Positions 16,421-25,693 of a DNA stretch of 64,000 bases are shown here, piece by piece. Below the pieces are notes generated by a model. That model searched no databases, was not told the origin of the DNA, and saw only the letters and a list, made by a program, of their open reading frames with translations. The position numbers and the translations under genes were made by a program. Origin of the DNA: an uncultured Acidocella sp. (GTDB taxonomy: Bacteria; Pseudomonadota; Alphaproteobacteria; Acetobacterales; Acetobacteraceae); contig NZ_CAMIIE010000018.1 of NCBI RefSeq assembly GCF_946222605.1, forward strand, positions 1 to 64,000, given 5' to 3'. The first letter of the stretch is position 1; the number at the start of each line of letters is the position of its first letter.

Positions 16421-17602
16421 TTAGATCTGGCCCAGCAGGGCCTTGGCCGCGGCCTCGCCCGAGCGGATGGCGCCTTCGATCGTCGCCGGCAGGCCCGTGT
16501 CGGTCCAATCCCCGGCCAGGGCAAGCAAAGGGCGGGGGCTGCGCGGCCCAGGCCGCTTGGCCAGCTGCGCGGGGGTGCAGGCGAATGTGGCGCGCTTTTC
16601 CCATAGCACCCGATAGGGCGGCAGCTTCAGAGTTTGGCCCAGAACCTGGCAGACCTCCCCCCAGACCTGTGCCGCGATGGCATCCTGCCCCAGATGCGCA
16701 TGGCGGTTGGCGGCCGAGATGGTGACGGAAATCACGTTCTCGCGCAGGAAGATCCATTCCGTCAGCCCGCCGATGACGCCATGGAACGTCGCTTCCGCGG
16801 GCCCGCGTGGCGTTTTGAAATGCAGGTTGCAGATCGATTCGAACGCGTCGGGCACGTCCAGCTCCGGCATCAGCTCTTTCGCAACCCAGGGCGGAACCGC
16901 CAGGATTGTCGGCTGGTCCGGGGGGAGGTGGGTGACACGCTCGCCAAACCGCAATTCGGCGCCGCGCTGCCGCAACCAGGCCAAGGCCGGGTCCACGAAG
17001 CTTTCCGAAAGCCCCAGCCTGGCCCAGCGTGGCAAGGCGGCAAAACCGCCGCGCTCCACGGTTTCCGCCAGCACAGCCCCCAAAGGCTGGGCGGCGGCGA
17101 TGTCCGGCATGGTGTTGAGGGCGGCGATGGCCAGCGGCTCCAGCAGGCGCTCATAAAGCGGCCCGCGCCCGACCAGCGTCTCGACCAGATCACCGGGGCG
17201 CGCCCGCAGCAATCTCTTCAAGGCAAGATAATCCACAAGGCGCGTGCCCGGCACGCGCCGGCGCGGCGCGGCGATCCACCAGGGAATCCGGCCGTGATTC
17301 AGCCGCAGCGTCCAGCCGCGATTGGTTTTCAGGTCGTGAAACGGAAAATTTGCCTCGTCCGGCCCGGTAAGTGTGTCCTCGGCGCCGATCCGGCGTAGAT
17401 ACCGCAACGCATCCTTATTGCCGGACAGCAGCAAATGGTTGCCGTTATCGATCCGGCAGCCCAGCTGCTTGTCGAAATAGGAGCGGGCGCGCCCCCCGGC
17501 CTGCGGTGCTGCCTCGGACAGCAGAATCCGATGGCCCGCCTCCGTGAGGGCGCAGGCGGCTGAAAGCCCGGCCAGCCCGGCGCCGATGACGTGGATTTTC
17601 AT
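16421..17602 (-). CDS. hpnE: Hydroxysqualene dehydroxylase HpnE
   Basis: A 393-residue FAD protein of the amine-oxidase/phytoene-desaturase superfamily. The dinucleotide-binding motif is IHVIGAGLAGLSAACAL, followed by SEAAPQAGGRARSYFD; the C-terminal FAD contact is ALAGDWTDTGLPATIEGAIR with SGEAAAKALL. HpnE reduces hydroxysqualene to squalene, the third step after HpnD and HpnC. It starts directly after the hpnD stop with no gap. The operon setting makes the assignment firm. Confidence 0.95.
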   Translation of the reverse strand: MKIHVIGAGLAGLSAACALTEAGHRILLSEAAPQAGGRARSYFDKQLGCRIDNGNHLLLSGNKDALRYLRRIGAEDTLTGPDEANFPFHDLKTNRGWTLRLNHGRIPWWIAAPRRRVPGTRLVDYLALKRLLRARPGDLVETLVGRGPLYERLLEPLAIAALNTMPDIAAAQPLGAVLAETVERGGFAALPRWARLGLSESFVDPALAWLRQRGAELRFGERVTHLPPDQPTILAVPPWVAKELMPELDVPDAFESICNLHFKTPRGPAEATFHGVIGGLTEWIFLRENVISVTISAANRHAHLGQDAIAAQVWGEVCQVLGQTLKLPPYRVLWEKRATFACTPAQLAKRPGPRSPRPLLALAGDWTDTGLPATIEGAIRSGEAAAKALLGQI

Positions 17603-18448
17603 TCAGCCCACCAGAAGCTGTGCGGCCAGCCAGAGCTTGCGCCATTTGGGCAGGCTCACCCGGCCCCGGCGATAATCGAAATGCCGCCGCCGGAGTTGCG
17701 CGAGCAATGGGCGGTAGCTGGCCTCCATCATGCGCGCCGGGCGCATCGCCTTGGCATCGCAGCTTGCCATCGCGGCGTGCGCACGGCTGAAATTCTGCTC
17801 GGCCATGGCCGCAACCGCGCCGCAGGCCCGCGCCAGGCCGGGGGCATCGAGGATCCGCGCCGGGTCGGCCGGCACGCCGGCCGCGGCAAGATGTTCCGCC
17901 GGCAGGTAGATGCGTCCACGGGCCGCGTCCTCGGCCACGTCGCGCAGAATATTCGTCAGCTGCAGCCCGCGGCCGAGCGCATGGGCCACCTCATCCGCCG
18001 CCGGGGAGGCGTCGCCGAAGACCCGCACGGAAAGCCGCCCGACTGCGGAGGCGACACGGTCGCAATAAAGATCGAGAAACGCCAGATCCGGCGCGATGAT
18101 CGGCGCCCCCGCATCCATCTCCATGCCATCGATGATGGCGATGAAATCCTCCTGGCGGGGCTGATAATCCTGGATCACGCTCAGCAAGGCGCGGGTGACG
18201 GGACAGTCCGCGATGCCCTGCCCGTACAGCGCGGAAATCCGCTCGCGCCAGCCCTGCAACTCCGCCTGTTTGGTTGGAAAATCCCGTCCTTCCTCATCGG
18301 CGATGTCATCGACGATGCGGCAGAACGCATAGATCGCATACATCGCATCCCGGCGCTCGGGGGCAAGGATTTTCATGCCGTGATAGAATGAGGTGCCGGA
18401 CGCCTTCACCAGCGCGGTGATGAAGGCGGTATCGTCGGGGCGGATCAT
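17603..18448 (-). CDS. hpnD: Presqualene diphosphate synthase HpnD
   Basis: A 281-residue squalene/phytoene synthase family enzyme that joins two farnesyl diphosphates into presqualene diphosphate. The two aspartate-rich metal motifs are CRIVDDIADEEG and LGRGLQLTNILRDVAEDAAR, followed by GRIYLPAEHL. The N-terminal SFYHGMKIL segment is typical. Its ATG overlaps the hpnC stop by 4 bp. HpnD and HpnC are homologous, but HpnD keeps the more regular DDIAD/DVAED pair, and the gene order supports the assignment. Confidence 0.95.
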   Translation of the reverse strand: MIRPDDTAFITALVKASGTSFYHGMKILAPERRDAMYAIYAFCRIVDDIADEEGRDFPTKQAELQGWRERISALYGQGIADCPVTRALLSVIQDYQPRQEDFIAIIDGMEMDAGAPIIAPDLAFLDLYCDRVASAVGRLSVRVFGDASPAADEVAHALGRGLQLTNILRDVAEDAARGRIYLPAEHLAAAGVPADPARILDAPGLARACGAVAAMAEQNFSRAHAAMASCDAKAMRPARMMEASYRPLLAQLRRRHFDYRRGRVSLPKWRKLWLAAQLLVG

Positions 18449-19314
18449 AACGCGTATCTGAGCCCTTTCAGGCTGGCGTTGAGAAGGTCGAATTTGGACA
18501 GCTTGACCCGTGTGGCCAGCGGATCGCCGGCGCGCAACAACGACGTCAGCCGCCGCGCCAGCGCGCAGATGATCGCGGTTTCAATCCTCAGCCGGCGGGA
18601 TCTGACGCGCCCTGGCAGGGCGGCGGCGTCGCGGTTCAGCGCCTCCGTGGCGTCCAGCATCTTGTCGAAGACCAGCCGCAGGGCCGGACTTGTCTCTGGC
18701 CGGGCGATGTCGTCCGTGGTCAGGCCCTGTTCGCGCAACCAGCTCTGCGGCACATAGCAACGGTCCAGCGCGCGCAGATCCTTGGCGCAATCCTGCAGAT
18801 GGTTGAGCACCTGCAAACTGGCGCAGAGCGCGTCCGAGGGCGCCCATGTCTCCCGGGATTCGCCATGCACATCGAGCACATAGCGCCCGACCGGGGCGGC
18901 CGAGTAGCGGCAATAATCCAGCAACTCCTCCCAGCTTTCATAGCGCAGCTTGGTCACGTCCCGCCGGAACGCCACCAGCAATTCGCGCGCATGCTCAGCC
19001 GTCACGCCGGACTCCGCCAAGGACTGGCGCAGCGTCAGGGCGCTGGGGCTGCCTTCGTCCAGGGCGCCGGTCAGCACCGCCTCCATCGCGTCCAGCCGGG
19101 TGATCTTGTCGGCCGCCGGCAGGGTCGCGCTGTCGGAAATATCGTCGGCATTGCGGGCGAAATCGTAATAGGCATGCACCCGCGCGCGCAGCGGCTTGGC
19201 GATCAGCAGCGAGGCGACGGGAAAATTCTCATCGCCCTTGTCCTTGCCGGACCAGGATTCGACGCTGTCTTCCCGGCTGGCGAAGCGCGGCGCGGTGTTG
19301 TCATTGGCGATCAT
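18445..19314 (-). CDS. hpnC: Hydroxysqualene synthase HpnC
   Basis: A 289-residue member of the squalene synthase family, converting presqualene diphosphate to hydroxysqualene. Visible motifs: FPVASLLIAKPLRARVHAYY, then YDFARNADDISDSA (first metal site) and LNHLQDCAKDLRALDRCYVP (second site). The form QDCAKDL in place of DVxxD helps separate HpnC from HpnD. It overlaps hpnB upstream and hpnD downstream by 4 bp each, showing translational coupling through the operon. Confidence 0.95.
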   Translation of the reverse strand: MIANDNTAPRFASREDSVESWSGKDKGDENFPVASLLIAKPLRARVHAYYDFARNADDISDSATLPAADKITRLDAMEAVLTGALDEGSPSALTLRQSLAESGVTAEHARELLVAFRRDVTKLRYESWEELLDYCRYSAAPVGRYVLDVHGESRETWAPSDALCASLQVLNHLQDCAKDLRALDRCYVPQSWLREQGLTTDDIARPETSPALRLVFDKMLDATEALNRDAAALPGRVRSRRLRIETAIICALARRLTSLLRAGDPLATRVKLSKFDLLNASLKGLRYAL

Positions 19315-20414
19315 GCTTTATCCCCGGCATAGGCGCGGCGCTTCCATTTGGCGCCGCGCCCCAGCCAATGGTTGCAGGCGGAGCCGATGGTGGCGGCCAT
19401 GTAGAACAGGGCAATGGCGGGCAAGGCGATGGCATAGGCCCGGTGCACCTTATAGCGGTCCAGGGTCGGGAAATAGGTGAGGGCGGCGATCGCCCAGATG
19501 GCCAGCCCCAGCGCCGCGCGCCAGCCAAACCCGGTGCAGAGCGCGGCGAAGGGAAAGACCAGCCAGACCAGAGCCAGCCCGATGATGGTGCCGGCGAGCA
19601 GCAGGGCCGAATAGCGCAGCTGGGTGAAGGCCGTCCGCGCGATCATGTCCCAGATATCGCCGGGGACGGGGTAGGGGCGGATCGAGGTCGCGAGACCGGA
19701 ATGGCCGAGATAGATCGGCCCTGATTTTTTCACCTTGCCCGCCAGCGTCACGTCGTCGATCAAGGCGTCGCGCATCGCCTCCAGCCCGCCAATACGCGCG
19801 AGCGCGGCGCGCTTGATCAGCACGGTCCCCCCCGCCGCGGCGGCGACGCGCGAGCGCGGATCGTTCACCCTGGCGAAGGGATAGAGCATCTGGAAAAAAT
19901 AGATGAAGGCCGGGATGAGGAATTTCTCCGCCCGGGAAGCGCAGTTCAGCCGCACCATCTCGGAGACCATGTCCAGCCGGTCACTGTTCATCTTGGCCAC
20001 CAGACTGGCCAGATGCCGTGGGTCATGGGTGATGTCCGCATCCGCGAACAGGATCACCGGCGCCTCGCTGGCCGCCACCCCTTGCGATAGCGCCCACAGC
20101 TTTCCCGACCATCCGGCGGGTTTCGGCGCGCCGGTCAAAATGCTCAGGCGCGGATCCGCGCCGGCCGCCGCCGCGGTGCCGTCCGTGGAGTTGTCGTCAA
20201 CCAGAATGACGCGAAATGGCCCCGCATAATCCTGCGCCAGCAGCGAGGCGATGACCGGCCCGATCGTCTCCACCTCATCGCGCGCGGGAATGATGATATC
20301 GACCTGCGGCGTCTCCAACGGCAAGGCGGGTTGCAGTTCCGGGGCTGAATCCCAGAACCGCCCATGAAAGAAGGCCAGATAGAGCCAGATCGCGAAGGCC
20401 AGCAGCAGGATCAT
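19311..20414 (-). CDS. hpnB: Hopanoid-associated glycosyltransferase HpnB
   Basis: A 367-residue membrane-bound family 2 glycosyltransferase. An N-terminal membrane segment (about 1-17) precedes the GT-A domain: VDIIIPARDEVETIGPVIAS, VDDNSTDGTAAAA, and the metal-binding FADADITHDPR. Three or four hydrophobic segments follow (about 255-345). HpnB is a conserved companion of hopanoid synthesis; its exact acceptor is not settled. It is coupled to hpnA and hpnC by 4-bp overlaps. Confidence 0.92.
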   Translation of the reverse strand: MILLLAFAIWLYLAFFHGRFWDSAPELQPALPLETPQVDIIIPARDEVETIGPVIASLLAQDYAGPFRVILVDDNSTDGTAAAAGADPRLSILTGAPKPAGWSGKLWALSQGVAASEAPVILFADADITHDPRHLASLVAKMNSDRLDMVSEMVRLNCASRAEKFLIPAFIYFFQMLYPFARVNDPRSRVAAAAGGTVLIKRAALARIGGLEAMRDALIDDVTLAGKVKKSGPIYLGHSGLATSIRPYPVPGDIWDMIARTAFTQLRYSALLLAGTIIGLALVWLVFPFAALCTGFGWRAALGLAIWAIAALTYFPTLDRYKVHRAYAIALPAIALFYMAATIGSACNHWLGRGAKWKRRAYAGDKA

Positions 20415-21433
20415 GTCAGGCGTCCTTCCTTGCGGAACCAGATCAGCGCATCCGCCACCGCCTGGCGCGCCGGGCGCGGGGCGTAGCCCAGCTCTGTCCG
20501 GGCTTTATGCGTGGAAAAGAACATTTTTTTCTTGGCCATGCGAAGAATATCCGGTGTCATCAGCGGGGTCTTGCCGGTGCGCTCGGCGATGCGCTCCATC
20601 GCCCAGGCGAGCGGCATCAGCGGTGCCAAGGGCAGGCGCAGTTTCGGCGCGGCGCGCCCGCTGAGCTCGGCCACGAGCGCCAGCAGATCGCGCAGCATCA
20701 AATCCTCGCCGCCGAGAATATAGCCCTCGCCGGAGCGGCCTTGCGTCAGGGCCAGCAGATGCCCCGCCGCGACATCGTCCACATGCGCGACATTCAGGCC
20801 GGTATCGACGAAGGCGGGCATCTTCCCCCGTGCCGCATCCAGCACCATCTGGCCGGTCGGTGTGGGTTTGACATCGCCCGGGCCGATCGGCGTGGAGGGA
20901 TTCACGATCACGATATCCTGCTCTTGCGCCAGGCGGCGTACGGCCTGCTCGGCATCGTACTTGCTGCGCTTATAGGCACCGACATGGTGGGCCGGGAGGA
21001 TAAGGGTGGTCTCGTCCGCCGGGGAGCCGTCATCCGTCAGCCCGAGTGCCGCGACCGAGCTGGTATAGATGCTGCGCTCCACCCCGGCGTGCTGTGCGGC
21101 ACGCAGCAAGGCGATGCTGCCATCGATATTGACCTTGCGCATCGCGGCCTCGTTGGGCACCCAGAGCCGGTAATCCGCCGCCACATGCAGCAGATACCGG
21201 CAATCCTTGAGCGCCGCCGGGAAGCTTTCGGGCTCGGCAAGGTCCAGATAGACAGCCTGATCCTCAAACCCGGCAAGATGGCGCCGGTCGGAGCTTTGGC
21301 GCGCCGTCACCCGCACGCGATACCCTGCCGCGCGCGCCGCCTTGGCGACGGCGGCCCCGACAAAGCCGGTCGCCCCGGTCACCAGCACCAGATCACCCTG
21401 TGCCAATTCGTCTTCCTCGTGCTGTGCAGTCAT
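20411..21433 (-). CDS. hpnA: Hopanoid-associated sugar epimerase/reductase HpnA
   Basis: About 340 residues, extended SDR family. The NAD(P) motif is LVLVTGATGFVGAAVAKAA and the catalytic Tyr-x3-Lys is AYKRSKYDAEQAV. ATG 21433 is chosen because it lies just before the Rossmann fold; the frame stays open upstream, but the added residues are basic and serine-rich and overlap the divergent gene. HpnA is linked to hopanoid side-chain metabolism. It is the first gene of the hopanoid operon; only 77 bp separate it from the divergent diiron gene, so both promoters must lie there. Confidence 0.92.
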   Translation of the reverse strand: MTAQHEEDELAQGDLVLVTGATGFVGAAVAKAARAAGYRVRVTARQSSDRRHLAGFEDQAVYLDLAEPESFPAALKDCRYLLHVAADYRLWVPNEAAMRKVNIDGSIALLRAAQHAGVERSIYTSSVAALGLTDDGSPADETTLILPAHHVGAYKRSKYDAEQAVRRLAQEQDIVIVNPSTPIGPGDVKPTPTGQMVLDAARGKMPAFVDTGLNVAHVDDVAAGHLLALTQGRSGEGYILGGEDLMLRDLLALVAELSGRAAPKLRLPLAPLMPLAWAMERIAERTGKTPLMTPDILRMAKKKMFFSTHKARTELGYAPRPARQAVADALIWFRKEGRLT

Positions 21434-21510
21434 CCGGCCGGCGCCATATACCGTACAGGACACTGGCTGTAGAACCCATTGCAGCCTTTGGCGCAACACC
21501 GAGGATGAAG

Positions 21511-22458
21511 ATGAACGAGATTCGTGTGATCCCGACAAGAGCCGCCGCCACGGAAGATGAGGTGGTTTCGGCCGATCACCAGGCACGGCATTGGCAATTC
21601 CCGGAGGCCGGCCCGATCAAGGCCGGGTCGGACGCGCATTTTCGGATGTTCACCAGCCTGCTCGCCGCCACCTATAATCCCTACAAGCCGGCGGTGCTGG
21701 ACTGGCCAAAGCTGGAGCCGGAGACCTTAAGCCGGATCACCGCCCTGCCGATCTGGGACATCGCCGTGCAGACGGAAATCAAGGCGGCCGCCCGAATCGC
21801 CTTTTATGCGCAGACCGTACCGCAACCTTCATTGCGCGCGGCATTGCTGCATATGTCCGGCGAGGAGGCGCGCCACCGCGATGTGCTCTCCCGGCTGGTT
21901 TCGGCCTACGGCATCCCGATGCGGCCAGAACCCGATTACGCGCTCCCCAACGACGCCGAATGGGGCTGGCTGGTCACCGGCTTTTCGGAATGTATCGATA
22001 GTTTTTTCGCTTACGGGCTGTTCGAGCTGGCCAAGCGCTCGGGCTATTTTCCGGCCAAGCTGGTGGAGACCTTCGAGCCTGTCGTCCAGGAGGAAGGCCG
22101 GCATATTCTGTTTTTCTCCAACTGGTTGGCGTGGCGGCGGGCAAATCTGCGATGGTATCTCCGGCCCTGGTTCGAAGCGAAAATCTGGGCGGTCTGGGCC
22201 TATCTGATCTATGAGCGGATCGGCTTGGCCAAGGATGTGGATGGTCTGGAAGGGGCGGATGCCAATTTCACCATGAACGGGTCATCGGCGATCAGCGACG
22301 AGATGGATCTTCCCAAGCTTTTGGAAATCTGTCTGGAAGAGGATAAAAGGCGCATGGCAGGGTATGATGCACGCCTGAAACGCCCCGGGACGATGCCGTT
22401 TCTGGGGCGCCTTGGCCTGTGGGTTCTGCGCTTGAAAGCACGCATTCAGAGACGTTGA
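21511..22458 (+). CDS. Ferritin-like diiron protein of the hopanoid locus
   Basis: A 315-residue soluble helical protein of unknown role. It shows the complete iron-ligand set of diiron carboxylate enzymes: Glu in VQTEIKAAARIAFYA, E-x-x-H in SGEEARHRDVLSRL, Glu in GFSECIDSFFAYG, and E-x-x-H in VQEEGRHILFFSNWL. This Glu, ExxH, Glu, ExxH order is found in ferritin-like oxidases, hydroxylases and desaturases. ATG 21511 follows GAGGATGAAG, a good ribosome binding site. It is divergent from hpnA and ends in a TTGA overlap with hpnL, so a job in hopanoid modification or transport is a fair inference. An iron-storage role is less likely for a protein of this size. Confidence 0.75.
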   Translation: MNEIRVIPTRAAATEDEVVSADHQARHWQFPEAGPIKAGSDAHFRMFTSLLAATYNPYKPAVLDWPKLEPETLSRITALPIWDIAVQTEIKAAARIAFYAQTVPQPSLRAALLHMSGEEARHRDVLSRLVSAYGIPMRPEPDYALPNDAEWGWLVTGFSECIDSFFAYGLFELAKRSGYFPAKLVETFEPVVQEEGRHILFFSNWLAWRRANLRWYLRPWFEAKIWAVWAYLIYERIGLAKDVDGLEGADANFTMNGSSAISDEMDLPKLLEICLEEDKRRMAGYDARLKRPGTMPFLGRLGLWVLRLKARIQRR

Positions 22459-23459
22459 GAAAATATTTGTCGGTAAAAAGCAAACTTATCCCAGCGGTGC
22501 TGACGCTGGCCGGGCTGGCGGTCATCACCGGGCTCATCGTCTATTTCGGCGCGGCGGACGTGTTGCGGGCGCTGGCATCGGTCAGCGCGCTGGGGGCGGC
22601 CGAATTTGTGCTGGCACAGCTGGTCATTCTGCTCGGGCTGGGGGGAAGCTGGCGGATCCTGCTGCGCTCACGGCAGAAAGGCTCTTACTGGCTCTGCGTA
22701 TGGGGCCGCGCCGTGCGCGACGCGACCGGCGAGTTCCTGCCATTCTCCCAGGTTGGCGGATATGTTCTGGGCGCGCGCGTGATGACATTGGGCGGGGTGG
22801 CGACGGCCGACGCCGTGGCCTCGACGCTGGGCGACATCACCACGGAATTCCTGGCGCAGCTGGTTTTCGTCGGGGTCGGGCTGGTCATCCTCTCGAACAA
22901 GGTGCCGGGCTCGGAATTATTGATGCCGGTGTCCATCGGCTTGGCCGTCGCGATGTTTTTGGGGGTCGGGCTGATCGTCGCGCAACGCGGCTCCGGGACC
23001 AAATTGTTTAAGGCCCTCGCCACCCGCATCGCCGGAACAACCGGGCAGGGGGCGGCCGACCACGCGGAAAAGCTGCAAAGCTCGTTGAACGGCATGTACA
23101 CCCAGCATCACCGTCTCGCCTGGGCTGCCTTTGTCCATTTCCTGTGCTGGATTGGCACCGGGACGGCGTCCTATATCGGGTTTCACGCTCTGGGGGTGGA
23201 TTTATCCTGGATCGATGCGGTCTGTATTGAAGCGATGCTGCACGCGATCATGGCGCTGGCCTTCTTCATTCCAGGGCGCGTTGGCGTCCAGGAAGCGGCC
23301 TACACCTTGCTGGGCGGATTGTTCGGCATTCCGCCGGACATCGCCTTGTCGCTGTCGCTGCTGCGCCGCGCGCGGGATTTCGTGATCGCGGTGCCGGTGC
23401 TGATCGTCTGGCAAGGGCTGGAGGCGCGGAAGCTGAAACTCAACATGAACGCCGGGTGA
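22455..23459 (+). CDS. hpnL: HpnL-type integral membrane protein
   Basis: About 334 residues with roughly eight hydrophobic segments, of the family related to the membrane part of lysylphosphatidylglycerol synthase. Landmarks are GEFLPFSQVGGYVLGARV near the N-terminus and the C-terminal AFFIPGRVGVQEAAYTLLGG. HpnL is a conserved member of hopanoid clusters, thought to act in lipid handling or transport. TTG 22455 overlaps the preceding stop (TTGA) and gives coupling; GTG 22419, inside the previous gene, is an alternative adding 12 residues. No clear terminator follows before the next gene. Confidence 0.85.
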   Translation: MRKYLSVKSKLIPAVLTLAGLAVITGLIVYFGAADVLRALASVSALGAAEFVLAQLVILLGLGGSWRILLRSRQKGSYWLCVWGRAVRDATGEFLPFSQVGGYVLGARVMTLGGVATADAVASTLGDITTEFLAQLVFVGVGLVILSNKVPGSELLMPVSIGLAVAMFLGVGLIVAQRGSGTKLFKALATRIAGTTGQGAADHAEKLQSSLNGMYTQHHRLAWAAFVHFLCWIGTGTASYIGFHALGVDLSWIDAVCIEAMLHAIMALAFFIPGRVGVQEAAYTLLGGLFGIPPDIALSLSLLRRARDFVIAVPVLIVWQGLEARKLKLNMNAG

Positions 23460-23537
23460 AGTTCTGGACGCAATGGTTGTGTGAGGGCGGGGCGCCGCCC
23501 ATTTCGGTGATGAAGTAACTTTTCCGGAGTCATAACC

Positions 23538-23795
23538 ATGTCAATCGTCGGTTGGATCGTTTTGGGGTTGATCGCCGGCTGGATCGCCAGCCTGATTGTC
23601 GATAATGGCGGCCGCGGTCCGGTCATGGACATCGTGCTCGGCATTGTCGGCGCGCTGGTCGGCGGCTGGATTTTCGCGGCTCTGGGCGCTGTCCCGGTGA
23701 CGGGATTTAATCTCTGGTCGCTGTTCGTGGCCGTTGTCGGGGCGGTGGTCGTGCTGGTCATCTATCACGCCATCGCCGGACGCCGAGCGTTGTAA
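23538..23795 (+). CDS. GlsB/YeaQ/YmgE family small membrane protein
   Basis: An 85-residue protein with three hydrophobic segments and the glycine-rich pattern of this family: IVGWIVLGLIAGWIASLIV, a central DIVLGIVGALVGGWIF and the C-terminal segment ending VLVIYHAIAGRR. Such proteins are linked to general stress responses in the inner membrane; molecular function is unknown. It has its own terminator, so it is probably a single-gene unit. Expected length. Confidence 0.9.
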   Translation: MSIVGWIVLGLIAGWIASLIVDNGGRGPVMDIVLGIVGALVGGWIFAALGAVPVTGFNLWSLFVAVVGAVVVLVIYHAIAGRRAL

Positions 23796-23819
23796 GTCAT
23801 TGTCATTTCGATCTTAAGA

Positions 23820-23841
23820 GGGGCCTCGCGGCCCCTTTTTT
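23820..23841 (+). terminator. Intrinsic terminator after the YeaQ-like gene
   Basis: GGGGCC (23820-23825), loop TCGC, GGCCCC (23830-23835), then six T. This is a compact stem with a T tract, 25 bp after the YeaQ-like stop. Confidence 0.85.
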
Positions 23842-23891
23842 GTTGACGGGCCGCGCTTGTCCGCCGGCCGGGGAGGGGATAGGTTCCGGCC

Positions 23892-25013
23892 ATGAATGCG
23901 CGGGTCTGGACGGTAAAACTCGTCTTCAGTGTGGCGGGTTTCGGGATCTCGGTCTGGGCCTTTCTCATTCCCTATACGAAGATCAGATTTCAGCTGGACG
24001 ACGCCACGCTGGGCGGCATTCTTCTCGCCGGCGGCACTGGCGGTGTCGCCGCCATGCCGCTGGCGGGGCTTGCAATTCAACGCTGGGGCAGCCGCAGCTG
24101 CATCGTCGCCTGCGGGCTGGTGATGGGGCTGATGCTGCCCTTGCTCGGCATCGCGCCATCGCCCGAAATCTTCACCCTTCTGCTCTTCGCCTACGGCGTG
24201 AATTTCGGCCTCCTGGATGTGGCGATGAACGCGCAAGGGGCCGCCATCGAGGCGCGATCGGGCCGGCTGCTGATGTCGGGGTTCCATGCCTGCTACAGCA
24301 TCGGCACGCTGCTGATTGCCCTGGCCGACAGCGCATTTCTGAAATGGGGCACGCCGGTTTTGGTGATTTGCCTGGTGAGTGCGGCGATGGTGCTGGCCGG
24401 GCTGACGCAATCCTTCCGGCTGCTGCCGAAATCGGCCGATTCTCCGCCGGTCTCGCGCCAGTTCGTCTGGCCGAACCGGCGGGCGGTGATATTGGGGCTG
24501 TGCTGCTACGCCGCCTTCATGACGGAAGGGGCCTGCACCGACTGGAGCGCCATCTATCTGCGGTTTTCCCGGCATATGCCGATCGACGAGGCGACGCTGG
24601 GCTTTGCCGCCTTTGCCGTGATGATGTCCCTGGCCCGGCTGACCGGCGACCATCTGGCGATGCGGTTTGGCCAGACATCCATCATGCGGCTCGGCGCGCT
24701 GGTCAGCCTGCTGGGGTTTGCCCTGGCGATTTTCATCCCCTTCGGCTGGGTGGGGGTGATCGGTTTCGGCCTGGTCGGGTTTGGCACGGGCAACATGGCG
24801 CCGCTGCTGTTCAGTGCCGCATCGCACGTGCCCGGCATGTCCGTGCAGCACGCCATGCCGGTGGTTGTCGGCATCGGCTATGCCGGGTTTCTCAGCGGGC
24901 CGGTGATGATCGGCTTCGTCTCCAACCGGTTCGGGCTGGAGAGCGCGTTCGGTCTGGATGCGATCCTGCTCGGCCTCACTTTGTTCGCCTCAAGAAGCGT
25001 GGCTCACCCGTAA
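23892..25013 (+). CDS. MFS transporter
   Basis: A 373-residue carrier with about twelve hydrophobic segments. The MFS loop 2-3 pattern is loosely kept in GLAIQRWGSRSCIVACG, and a second copy in MRFGQTSIMRLGALVS. The segment NFGLLDVAMNAQGAAIEARSG resembles the FucP/YbjJ-type subgroup, in which N-Q residues line the path. Substrate unknown. It ends with a 10-bp convergent overlap with plsC on the other strand. No regulator is adjacent. Confidence 0.85.
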   Translation: MNARVWTVKLVFSVAGFGISVWAFLIPYTKIRFQLDDATLGGILLAGGTGGVAAMPLAGLAIQRWGSRSCIVACGLVMGLMLPLLGIAPSPEIFTLLLFAYGVNFGLLDVAMNAQGAAIEARSGRLLMSGFHACYSIGTLLIALADSAFLKWGTPVLVICLVSAAMVLAGLTQSFRLLPKSADSPPVSRQFVWPNRRAVILGLCCYAAFMTEGACTDWSAIYLRFSRHMPIDEATLGFAAFAVMMSLARLTGDHLAMRFGQTSIMRLGALVSLLGFALAIFIPFGWVGVIGFGLVGFGTGNMAPLLFSAASHVPGMSVQHAMPVVVGIGYAGFLSGPVMIGFVSNRFGLESAFGLDAILLGLTLFASRSVAHP

Positions 25014-25687
25014 AACAGCGCCGTCAGGGTCGCGAGCAGCTCTTCCCGGCTCATGCCCGGCAAAATCGCCGGGTGGATGGTGATATGCACCGGCCCTGGG
25101 GATTTCTGAAACGATTTGCGCCCCCAGCGGAGGCCGGAATCGGTCGTCGCCGGCAGCAACGGGGCGGAGAGCCCCTGCGCCATGGCGGCGATGCCATGGC
25201 GCAGCTCGCCGCGCACGCCTGGCGCCACCCGTGTTCCTTCCGGAAAAATCACCACCTGCCGCCCCGCCGCGACCGCCTGATGCGCGCGCTCGACCATGTC
25301 CCGCAACGCCTTGCGGCCACCGCTTCGGTCAACCGAAATCATGCCGCTCGGCTCGAGCAGCGCGCCGAACAGCGGGATCCGCTTGAGCTCTTTCTTGAAC
25401 ACGAAGGCCGGGGCGGGCAGCAGGCTGATCCAAAGCAGGATGTCCAGCGCCGATTGATGCTGCGCGGCGATGACACAGCCCCCCGCCGGGAGATTTTCCA
25501 GGCCGCGCACCTCAAGGCTGACGCCGCAGAAAGCGCGCAGCGCCCACAGGCTGATCCGCGTCCAGAGCTGCGCCGTGCGCAGAATGCCATCCCGGAAATG
25601 CCGCCCGAAAAGGGTACACCAGATGCTGAGCACCGCGCCCGCGCCCCAGAGAACGGCGTTGAAGGCAAAAGACCGGACATGGTGCAT
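25004..25687 (-). CDS. plsC: 1-acyl-sn-glycerol-3-phosphate acyltransferase (PlsC family)
   Basis: A 227-residue membrane-associated acyltransferase. The H-x4-D catalytic motif is QHQSALDILL, block III is IFPEGTRVAPG, and an N-terminal hydrophobic segment (about 5-35) anchors it. It transfers an acyl chain to lysophosphatidic acid in phospholipid synthesis, though members with other acceptors exist. It is the last gene of ftsE-ftsX-ydcF-plsC, 6 bp after the YdcF-like gene. Confidence 0.9.
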   Translation of the reverse strand: MHHVRSFAFNAVLWGAGAVLSIWCTLFGRHFRDGILRTAQLWTRISLWALRAFCGVSLEVRGLENLPAGGCVIAAQHQSALDILLWISLLPAPAFVFKKELKRIPLFGALLEPSGMISVDRSGGRKALRDMVERAHQAVAAGRQVVIFPEGTRVAPGVRGELRHGIAAMAQGLSAPLLPATTDSGLRWGRKSFQKSPGPVHITIHPAILPGMSREELLATLTALFYG

Positions 25688-25693
25688 CGTTCG

